Positions 55,134 through 64,000 of a DNA stretch of 64,000 bases are shown here, piece by piece; the first letter of the stretch is position 1; each line of letters begins with the position of its first letter. Below the pieces are notes generated by a model. It saw only the letters and a list, made by a program, of their open reading frames with translations. It made no database searches and had not been told where the DNA came from. A program made the translations under genes and the position numbers. The DNA is from Cercospora beticola (lineage: Eukaryota; Ascomycota; Dothideomycetes; Mycosphaerellales; Mycosphaerellaceae), in assembly GCF_033473495.1 (NCBI RefSeq), contig NC_088936.1:1240001-1304000 (forward strand). Direction: 5' to 3'.

Positions 55134-55265
55134 ATTAGAAAGTATAGTCTAGTTAGATATTCTAAGAGATACTTTAGAGATTAGAATTAGGTAATATAGG
55201 TTATATAATACTAGGTTATATAACCTAGCTAATACCTATCTTAGAAGTAAGATATAACTTATAAC
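55134..55265 (+). repeat. 132-bp inverted repeat, left copy
   Basis: Reverse complement of 63,764-63,895 with only a few differences. It contains a palindromic core around ggttatataa...ttatataacc and abuts copia RT at one side and a 195-bp LTR at the other. Confidence 0.85.
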
Positions 55266-55460
55266 TATAAGAGCTAGAGCTATATAGCTCGAGAGGTATA
55301 GCTTATTAGATATTAAGATATAATAGCTAGTACTACTTATACTTAGCGTAGGATAAAAGTATATAGAATATATATAAACTAAGAAAGTAAGAATTATTCT
55401 TAATATCTCTAGATAGAGAGTCTAGAGGCGCTTAATATATTACTATATTCTACTTTTATA
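55266..55460 (+). repeat. 195-bp LTR, copy 1
   Basis: Begins tataagagctag and ends ctacttttata, equal to TG...CA ends after RIP. Same length as copies at 60,222 and 62,058. Flanking 5-mers (ataac / attat) do not match, so it may be one LTR of a rearranged element. Confidence 0.85.
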
Positions 55461-55899
55461 ATTATAATTCTTCTACTTTATTAAAAGTAGCGATCTATTA
55501 AGGCCTATTATACTTACGCAAAACGTATCTACCTAGTAGACTAATTATAACGATAATATACTAAATAATAGATAGCTATTAGGCTATATCGAAAAGATAT
55601 TAGAATTCGGAATAGTATAAGCTAAAAAGAAATAGAATAAGGATATAAATAATATCGACGATACTAGTAACGTATATATAATACGTAGGTACCTCTAAGC
55701 TAAAAATAATACGTTATATAAATAGCTAGAGATCTATACTCTTAAGGCTAAGAACGAACGCTTACTAAGAGAGGTATAGATAATTAAATTACTAGTATAG
55801 CTAAGCGTAATAGCGCTAGGCCTCGGATAGCTAATACTTTAGTAAGGCGGCGCGTCTATAAGTTATACGAGTAGCGTACGTTCCGAAAGCGACGAGTAT

Positions 55900-58800
55900 A
55901 GCTTATATAAGTCTATTAAGCTATATATATCTAAACTCTTTAAAAGTAAGACTATAAAAGAGGTATACGAATTTATCTATACTCTCGAAGTAAACTTTAT
56001 AGCTATACTAAGGAGGTTTCTAATAGATTACTAGAAGGTAATTACGGGTATTATATACCTCGTAAGCGAAGTATAAGAGATATAGTATAATAAATATCTA
56101 GACGTTCTATTTATAGAGTATACCTAGTCTCGGTTCTACTAGTTCCTATATAATATTATCGAGAATTAAGCGAACTATATACTTCTTATAACTATAGAAT
56201 ACGAGAATATACGCTAGAGCGAGAGCTAGAGTATATAATAATTCGTAATAGATCTTAGTAACTTAGAGTCTTAGCTAGGCGACTATACTAAGGCGTAGCT
56301 AGTATACTAGTTCCTTATAAAGCTAAAGCTATTACTACGTAAGGATATTATTAAGAACTATACTATTCTAGATAAGCGCGCCGATCTCGTTACTCTTATA
56401 AGGCGTCTTAAATAAGCCGAGAGAGCTATATCTCGTAAGCTATATTATAGTAATAGCGAGAATAAGTAGGCTAAGTATAAGCGTATTAATAGTAATACTT
56501 CTTATAAAGGAGCCCTCGGTTCGACTAGTAGCTAATATAATACTTATAGTAGTAAGCCGAAAAGTAAATATAGAAATAAAAGTAAAAGTAAGAGCTAGTA
56601 ACCTACGTACTTTATATATAACGAGGTTAGCTATATTAGTTCTAACTATTTAAACTCTAAGAAAGATAGTAATAAGCTAGCTATTCGTAAAGTAACTATA
56701 GTAAAGGAGTAGAGAGCGAAAAAAGCTAAGGCGCTAGAGATAACGTACGAGTTACTAGCGCTAAACTAGATAGCGATAACCCTCTACTAGTTTAGAGCGT
56801 ACTAGCGATATATATAGAAGAAGAAGTCGAAATATAGTTAGATAGTAAGCCGGCTACTTTCCTTCTTAATAATACTATAGATATTAATATAATATTAAGA
56901 GCCTTTATACTATAGTATAACCTACTAATAAGGCCGAATATAGCTCTACTACTAGTTACTATCTTTATAAGTAAATTAGAGTACTATTATAGTATATACT
57001 ATATACGTATATAGATTATAGACTCTAGTAGTAAGGAGCGATCTATAGGTAGTATTTTCTATATATATAATATACTAACTCCTAATATAATCTTAAGCTA
57101 TCTATAGCGATATACTTAGCGCGTACTAGCTAGTAGCGCTATAGATAAATAGCTATATAGTAACGATTATTTTAGTAAGTTCGAAGTCCGAGAAGCCTAT
57201 AAGTTCTTTAAGGATCTTTAGAAGGTACTAGTAGTATTTATAGTAAGTCTAAGTAACATAGGCGATAAAGTTAAGTCTATCTCTAAGAAGTTCTATTATT
57301 TTAACGATATTCTTAATCTAATAGAGGAAATAAGAAGCAAGCTAGTTAATAGCGTAGAGTATACGATTAACCTACGGCCTAGAACTATACTACTATTCCG
57401 TCTACTATATTACTAGTCGAAGCGAGAATTAGACGAGCTTAAGAAGTACCTAAAGATAGAACTCGAGTACGATTAGATCGAGCGTTCTAATAGTAAGGCG
57501 AGTACGCCTATCCTATTTATACTAAAGAAGAATAGTAAGCTATAGTTATATATCGACTACTATAGGCTAAATAAGATTACTATTAAGAACTAGTATCTAC
57601 TACCTCTAATTAGTAAGACGCTAGATAGGCTTATAGGAGCCGTATAGTTTACGTTCTTAGACTTAGCCGATACGTACTACTATATTCGGATTAAGCTAAG
57701 TAACTACTAGAAGACTACGTTTCGTACGCGCTATAGCTATTTCTAGTATAAGATAATACCCTTCGGCTTAACGAACGTACTAGTAACGTTCTAAGTATAT
57801 ATTAACTATACGCTAGTAGAGCTAGTCGATATAAGCTATATAGTATACCTAGACGATATCCTAATCTATAGTAGAATATACGAGGAATATATACGAGACG
57901 TATACGCTATACTTAAGAGGCTCTATAAGTTCGGACTCTACGTATAGCGTTCTAAGTATAAGTTCTTCTAGAAAAAGGTCGACTTCCTTAGATTCGTAGT
58001 AACTACTAGTAGCGTTACGATAGACCTAAGTAGGGTAGCTATAATTGCCTTATAGCTAACTCTAACTATACTAATAGAAGTTTAATCCTTCCTTAGATTC
58101 GTAAACTTCTACTATCGATTTATCTTCGGATATTCGAGAGTTATAGTACCTTTAATAGCGCTATTAAAGAATATAAAGGATAGAAAGAAGCTAGAGCTAA
58201 TTAAGTAGGAAGTAGCTAAGGAGTAGGCGTTCTATAAGCTAAAGAATCGATTTTAGACTATACTACTACTAAGATACTTTAACTCTACGCTATACCTATA
58301 AGTCGAAACCGACGCTTCCGACTTCGTAGTAGCCGGTATTCTAAGCTAACTATTCGAAGCGGAATAGTATCTAATTGCCTTCTTCTTATAGAAGATAATT
58401 AACGCTAAATATAACTATAAGGTTTATAATAAGGAACTACTTATAGTAGTTAAGGTATTTAAGGTATAGTAACTATACCTCGAAGGCACTATATATAAGG
58501 TTAAGGTACTTATTAATTACGCTAACCTTAAGGGATTTATAGGCGTTAAGTAGTTAATAGATAGATAAGTAAAGTAGGCGATATTCCTCGCTCTCTTTAA
58601 TTTTACTATTAGCTATCGAGCTAGTAAGCTTAATATAGCCGATACGCTATCTAGACGTAGCGACTATATACGAGAGGCAAAGGAGATAAGTAACCTCCTA
58701 CTATTACTATAGTAGAAACTCTAGGTATAGAGTACTATACCCGTAAGCAGCCTAGTTATTACCTATATAAAAGCTACTTACTAGGCTTAGTTAGATACCC

Positions 58801-60690
58801 TAAAGGTAGTTATAGTAGTAGTTAAGAGTAGGGAGATAGCGCTGCCCGATAGTAGATATATTATAGTAGCGGTTAACTATTTAGTTCGTCCGTTTAGCTT
58901 TACTCTACTCTTATAAGTCGCTAGTACTATTATTACGTAAGAGTAGCTATACGCTAACGTCTCGGATATAATTATTAGATATACTACTATATTAGTATAG
59001 CTCGATCCGAAAGCAAAGGTACTATACGAGTAGGCCGAACATAAAGGCGTAGCGAGCGAGAAATATACTATTAAGGACGGCTATATATACTAGAAAGAGG
59101 CTCTATACCTACCGAACGACCTAGTATTATAGACGTAGGTAATCTATATATACTACGACGATATCCTAGTAGGCTATTTTAGTAAGGACAAAATAGTAGA
59201 GTTAGTTAAGTAGAAGTACTAGTAGCTAGAAGTTAGTAATAATATAAAGTAGTATATCGAGTAGTATAGTAGCTATTAGAAGGCAAAAGCGAGGCGCTAT
59301 TGCCTCTATAGCGAGATAGCTACGCTCCTACTATCTAACTATTCTTAGAAGGATTTATCTATAGACTTTATTATAGATCTTCTATCTAGTAAGTAGAACG
59401 GCTATATTTTCGACGCGATCCTTATAATTATAGATCGTTACTCGAAGATAGTAACTTTTGTCTAAATAATAAAGCGCTATACTAGTATAGAGCTTATAAA
59501 TATTCTAATTAGCGAAGTAATACGACTACGTAGTATACTAGCTAGTATTATAAGTAATAGAGGCTTAGTCTTTACTAGCTAGTTCTAGTTAGACTTCTAC
59601 TACGAGACGTATATAAAACGTAGGCTAAGTACTATATTCTACTCGTAGACTAACGGTTAAACCGAGCGCGCAAACTAGACGCTTAAGTAGTACCTACGTA
59701 TCTATTATAGCGAATAATAGGACGACTAGACGTCTATTCTATTATTAGCAGAATTCGTATATAATAATAGCGCGAATACTACGCTTAAGATATCGCTATT
59801 TCGAGTAGTATATAGGTTTAACCTAGACCTTTCTATAGAAACGTATAAGAGAGATATAGACGAAGCTCGGAATATACTTCTTCGAGGAGAGGTACTAGTA
59901 GTAAAGGATACTATAGAGAGGTTAAAGTAGAACTATAAAGAGCTAACTAAGCGCTAGTAATAAGTAAGCAAATCTTAGGCTAAGTACTTTAATTAGAAGT
60001 ACTAGCTAATAGGATTTAAGGTTAGTAACTTAGTTCTATTATCTATAAAGAACCTCCGGTTAAAGATACTATCGAAGAAGCTAGTAGATAAATTCGCTAG
60101 ACTATTTAAGATTATTAACGTAGTCGGAAAGTAGGCGTACTACCTAGCTCTACTAACTAGCTCGTAGATTTATTATATCTTCTATATATCTCTCTTAGAA
60201 CTCTAGTAAGGCAGCGATACGTATAAGAGCTAGAGGTATATAGCTCGAGAGGCGTAGCTTACTAGGCGTTAAGGTATAACGGCTAGTACCGCTTATGCTT
60301 AGCGTAGGATAAAAGTACGCAGAACGTATATAAACTAAAAAGGCAAGAATTATTCTTAATATCTCTAGACGAGGAGTCTAGAGGCGCTTAATATATTGCT
60401 ATATTCTACTCTTATAATACGTAGGATACTAGCCTACTACTTATAGACGAGTAAGGCGAATAGGAAGTCGAGAGAATACTAGAAAGCTATATAGAGAAAG
60501 GCGTAAAGAAGTACTTAGTTCGATAGTATAGATAGCTAGAGAAATATAATACCTAGAAGCTAGTAGAATATATCGGAGATTACGAGGTACTTAATATATT
60601 CGAGGCGTAATACGAAACTAAGTAGCTCGTACGTAAGGCGAAACTATAGAAGAAATAGTAATACTAGTAGTTAGTAGAATAGCGGAAAAT
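55900..60690 (+). mobile_element. Ty3/gypsy retrotransposon (RIP-mutated, interrupted)
   Basis: Plus-strand order of a chromovirus-type gypsy element. Gag-like region 55,930-56,600 ends in a zinc knuckle near 56,605-56,650, whose Cys and His are all Tyr now, as CpA/TpG changes predict. Reverse transcriptase is at about 57,520-57,875, with ITIKN, FLDLADTYYYIRI, IIPFGLTN and the active-site YLDDILIYS. The RNase H part is at about 58,250-58,670. Integrase is at about 59,290-59,710, with FIIDL and IVDRYSKI and a later A/N-rich end. A chromodomain lies at 60,460-60,650 (KKYLVR, then the aromatic cage area) after the 195-bp LTR insertion. Many stops replace Trp and Gln codons. Its own LTRs were not located. 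Confidence 0.9.
60222..60416 (+). repeat. 195-bp solo LTR, copy 2, inside the gypsy pol region
   Basis: Begins tataagagctag, ends ctactcttata, with a perfect 5-bp target duplication atacg on both sides (60,217-60,221 and 60,417-60,421). It retains some TG and CA dinucleotides, so it is less mutated than copy 1. Inserted between the integrase C-terminal end and the chromodomain. Confidence 0.92.
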
Positions 60691-60699
60691 TCTAAGAAT

Positions 60700-62057
60700 T
60701 CTAAATACTAAGTATCGCTAAGATATAAGAACTTAGTAAATAGAGATATTATAAGAGAAGAGAAGATATTTATTTATAGTACCTATAGGTATAGCGTATA
60801 CTACGTATAATAGAAGTATATAGCCTAGAGCTAGCGAGACGTAAGAGTACTATAAGAGCCTAGTAGAGAAAGAGCGCGAGGCCTATAGGCTACTCGCTAT
60901 CTACGTCCTTACTCTTATTTATAGCTTTATCGTCCTTCTTCTTACTTTCCTTCTTATTATTCTTCTCGAGCTCGAAGAGCTTACTCTCGTCCTAAGTAGA
61001 CTAGCCGAGGTAGATAGAGATAACGGCGAGGTCTAGAGCCTTGCTAGAAGCGCTAAGTAAGTAGAGCTTCTATTATATAAATTAGTACTATATAAGAGGA
61101 GTAAGCGACTAGTAGGATATAAGATATATCTCGTACTCTAGCTCGAATATACTACGCTAGATAGCGAGGCCTATACTCGTCGCTACGAGCTCGTTAGCGG
61201 AGAGTAGGCTAGTAGCTAGCGCCTCGCTAGCTTTCTTTAGTATAGAGAAGAGGCTAGCGGACTTGCCCGAGTTACTCTATAGGTACTTAAGAGTATAAGC
61301 GATAGCCTCGCCTATATTATCGAGGTAGCAGCAGAGCTACTAGTAGCGTACGAGGCGCCTACTTATACGTAGTAGGGCGCGGTAGTAGCGCGCGCGCTAT
61401 ATCTACTTAATAAGATCCGGATTAGTAATATAGATATACTTATAGTTAGACTTACTATAGTAAATATAGTTTAGCTACTAGCTAAGCTTTATATTACTAT
61501 TATAGCGCGGCTCGATAGCTAGGTATAAGGAGTTAGTAGACTCGAAGTATATAGTACGTATACGAACCGCGCGACTTATAGTCTAAGAGATATAGGATAT
61601 AACGCTAGTAGTCGTTATCCTTTTCCTTCGGTAGGTCGTCTACTATATAAAAGAGATAGTTAGTAGCCGGAGCGGCGGGAGTAGTAGTAGCTCTCTTTAG
61701 AGATATATTACTTATAGGTCGTATACGAGAGTAGTACTAGATAGTTAAGTATATAGTACGAGTTAGATACGAAGAGCTTACTAAATATAGATAGTTAATA
61801 GAGAAAATATATATAAGAGGTATACGACGAATTTATAGTATACTAGCGCCTTATAGCGTAAGCGCTAATAGTACGTACTATTAATAAGCCCGTTACTATA
61901 GAGAGTTACTATATAGTAACTAGCTACGAACTAAAGCTCGACTTAATATTTATATACGTAAGAAGTAGTACGAACGTACTAGATACTATACTAAGATAAT
62001 AGAAATATATAGTCTTCTCTATAAGCTAAAGTAGCTCTATTAGAGAGAGGAGATAGT
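60700..62057 (-). pseudogene. Decayed minus-strand coding region of unknown origin
   Basis: Between the gypsy chromodomain and LTR copy 3 the base composition is richer in G/C than the surroundings. On the minus strand (about 61,700 to 60,890) a frame with only RIP-type stops shows helical, protein-like stretches such as LFSILKKASEALATSLLSANE and a strongly charged Lys/Glu/Asp end (ELEKNNKKESKKKDDKA). I do not recognise the family; it may be a gag-like or accessory gene of another element. Confidence 0.5.
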
Positions 62058-62252
62058 TATAAGAGCTAGGAGTATATAGCTCGAGAGGCGTAGCTTATTA
62101 GGCGTTAAGGTATAATAGCTAGTACCGCTTATACTTAGTATAGAATAAAAGTACGTAGAATATATATAAACTAAGGAGGTAAGAATTATTCTTAATATCT
62201 CTAGATAGAGAGTCTAGAGGCGCTTAATATATTACTATATTCTACTCTTATA
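62058..62252 (+). repeat. 195-bp LTR, copy 3
   Basis: Same length and ends as the two other copies. Flanks atagt / atagg agree at four of five bases, so target duplication is uncertain. Confidence 0.85.
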
Positions 62253-63763
62253 ATAGGCCATCTACTAATAAACTACTTCGGAGCTTAGAAGAGATAATTA
62301 GTAGTATAGATAATTCTTCTATTATAGGAATATATCTATAAGATATAGTATAATAGAAAGATACTTAGCCTAATTAGCTTTAATATAAAAGGTATATATA
62401 ATAGAGTATATAAGGAAAGACTACTATAGTAACTCTAAGTAAAAGGTATCTCTATAATACTAGTTAAATAGATCGATTCCTTCTACTCGAGCTAGTTAGC
62501 TATAATTATAGTTAATAGCTATATATCGAAGTAATAAGTACTATAGTAAGTAGAATTACTATAGAGGTCGCTACTATTACTAGTTCTATTCCTTTTCTTT
62601 AATATAGATCTTATTTAGTATAAAATTAATAGTAATAGTAGTACTATAGTATTTATCGATAACTATATAGTATAGGTTATAGACTTCTCTATAGAGGTAA
62701 ACTAAAGTAGAATCTAAGTAGTTATCGACTAAGTAATAGAATAGGAATAAAGAAGTAGAGCTATCTTTAAAGGTAATAAAATAGTATTTATCTACTTTAT
62801 ATAAATACTATACTAAAGTAGATAGATAGATAATTCTTATACGCTAGTCTACCTCTTTTTACTAGAGTAAGTAGTACGCTCTATAGATTTCGGTCGAGGG
62901 AAAAGCCTTCGAAAAACTCTCGTATATCTCTTTATTTATAGCTTATATATCTACTTCCTTTACTTCTATTCTTCTTCGGATAAAACTAGGTATCTAGTAA
63001 GTCCTCCTCTTACTAGACTCTATCCTTTCTTTTCTCTCTTCTCTTATCCTTCTATATCTCTTCTCTTATAAGTAAGAATTAGTCTAGAACTCCTTCTTAG
63101 ATAAGCTACTTTACTACTATATATAGCTCTCTCTTTATATTAGCTAGATCCTTCTAGTTTATAGATCTCTCTATCTAGAATAGTAGGTATCTTCTCTCGT
63201 TCTATTTTAAATAGAATATATATATATATATATTTTAGTATCTTATACCTCTACCTATATTTATAGTCTAGTATAAATCCTAGGACTCTCCTTTTAGTAA
63301 AGTATTACCTTATTCTAATATACTCTATTCTTAAGAGTATAACTATTATACTTTCTAGTCTAGTAAGTTCTTTATATAGATTTAGTCTAATAGTAGAGGA
63401 GGTAGTAGTTTTCTATACTAGTAGTTATTCCTCTTCTACTTTTACTCTACTCTCTTCCTTATTTCTTTTCTATTTTCTATTCTACTAATATTTAGTCTAC
63501 TATATCTTATAGCCTAGGTATATCTATATCGTTATTTCTTAGCTTTATACTATCTAGACAATTTCCTTCTATCTAGTTTAGGTTAGTAGTATAGGTTACC
63601 TAGCTCTCTTTTCTACTTATACTTGCTTTTTAATCTTCCTATACCTATTTTTAATATACTAGTATATATTAAATTATATTCTTATAGGCACTCGTCGGAT
63701 AGGTATAATATAGTAGAAGTAGAGATAATAAGTAGGAACTAACCGAGTTAATTATATTAGTTA
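62253..63763. other. RIP-mutated sequence without identified domain
   Basis: Pyrimidine-rich, stop-rich on all frames. On the minus strand near 62,600-62,900 a stretch reading FITFKDSSTSLFLF faintly recalls a copia integrase, but too weakly to call. A segment near 63,560-63,600 (ctagtttaggtta...ggttacctag) resembles 52,365-52,390 in the nested LTR element, so some shared ancestry is likely. Confidence 0.4.
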
Positions 63764-63895
63764 GTTATAGGTTATATCTTACTTCTAAGATACGTATTAG
63801 CTAGGTTATATAACCTAGTATTATATAACCTATATTACCTAATCCTAATCTCTAAAGTATCTCTTAGAATATCTAACTAGACTATACTTTCTAAT
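63764..63895 (-). repeat. 132-bp inverted repeat, right copy
   Basis: Reverse complement of 55,134-55,265. Sequence outside the 132 bp does not match on either side, so this is a discrete unit, perhaps a solo LTR or small element of unknown class. Confidence 0.85.
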
Positions 63896-64000
63896 ACTTC
63901 TACTTAGACTAGATAGTCTTCTACTTATATTCCTATATTTAAATCTATCTCTAAATTATAATAAGTTATTAGATACTATAGTTATATAGTTAGAGCTATA

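Larger units (their letters stand above)
50620..64000. repeat. RIP-mutated retrotransposon island
   Basis: From about 50,620 to the window end the sequence is A/T-rich (TA, CTA, TAG steps dominate), and CpA and TpG dinucleotides are nearly absent, while CpG remains common. This is the expected result of repeat-induced point mutation acting on CpA on both strands. No intact reading frame survives; stops arise wherever Gln or Trp codons stood. The block comprises copia, gypsy and smaller LTR elements nested in one another. A few less-mutated spots (about 60,180-60,420) still hold CA or TG, so not all insertions were hit equally. Confidence 0.95.

Noticed and set aside
55266..60416. Gypsy element bounded by 195-bp LTR copies 1 and 2
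   Set aside because: Copy 2 has its own perfect target duplication and the chromodomain lies beyond it, so it is an insertion and not the 3' LTR.
62600..62900. Copia integrase on the minus strand
   Set aside because: Only one short stretch resembles the family and the catalytic residues cannot be placed.
50620..64000. CRISPR-like or centromeric A/T satellite
   Set aside because: There are no regular spacers or short-period arrays; recognisable copia and gypsy domains explain the block.

Overview
The window comes from the nuclear genome of a filamentous ascomycete (Pezizomycotina). A Dothideomycete, perhaps near Mycosphaerellales, is my best guess, but nothing here proves the order. The evidence is many short spliceosomal introns (45-72 bp, GT...CTRAC...AG), a fungal gene set (ATG4, SLN1-type histidine kinase, CRH cell-wall enzyme, P450, GH31, RMI1, VPS51, SMC4), and an adjoining transposon island with an extreme repeat-induced point mutation (RIP) signature.

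Bases 1-50,600 are ordinary, gene-dense euchromatin with about 25 genes on both strands. From left to right: ATG4; an unrecognised four-exon gene; a dsRNA-binding-domain protein followed closely by an OTT_1508-like zinc deaminase; two tandem BTB/POZ paralogues; a 57-residue SMP-like protein; a Thr-rich secreted protein; an NTF2-like protein; a secreted SurE phosphatase; a small unknown protein; RMI1 and VPS51 sharing a divergent promoter; a CRH-type GH16; a cytochrome P450; a SprT/GCNA-like protease; a Trp/Gly-rich secreted protein; condensin SMC4; a serine palmitoyltransferase small-subunit-like protein; a prenylcysteine-oxidase-like flavoprotein; the SLN1-type kinase; a DJ-1/PfpI protein; a two-domain DSBA/2-hydroxychromene-2-carboxylate-isomerase-like protein; a six-exon secreted GH31 alpha-glucosidase; and a Kex2-type secreted precursor with five copies of a C-A-x-G-x-x-G-x-C-N peptide.

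Bases ~50,620-64,000 are a RIP-mutated retrotransposon nest. CpA and TpG are almost absent while CpG survives. A Ty1/copia element on the minus strand is split by a 2.3-kb element with 216-bp LTRs and a perfect 5-bp target duplication. A Ty3/gypsy element on the plus strand (gag, RT, RNase H, integrase, chromodomain) is split between integrase and chromodomain by a 195-bp solo LTR, also with a perfect 5-bp duplication. Two more copies of that LTR, a 132-bp inverted repeat pair and an unidentified decayed coding region fill the rest.

Most genes are independent housekeeping or surface functions. The most interesting points are the Cys-pair peptide precursor about 1 kb from the transposon island, and the dsRNA-binding/deaminase neighbour pair. 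Exon models were built by eye from splice signals and frame continuity, with no transcript evidence.
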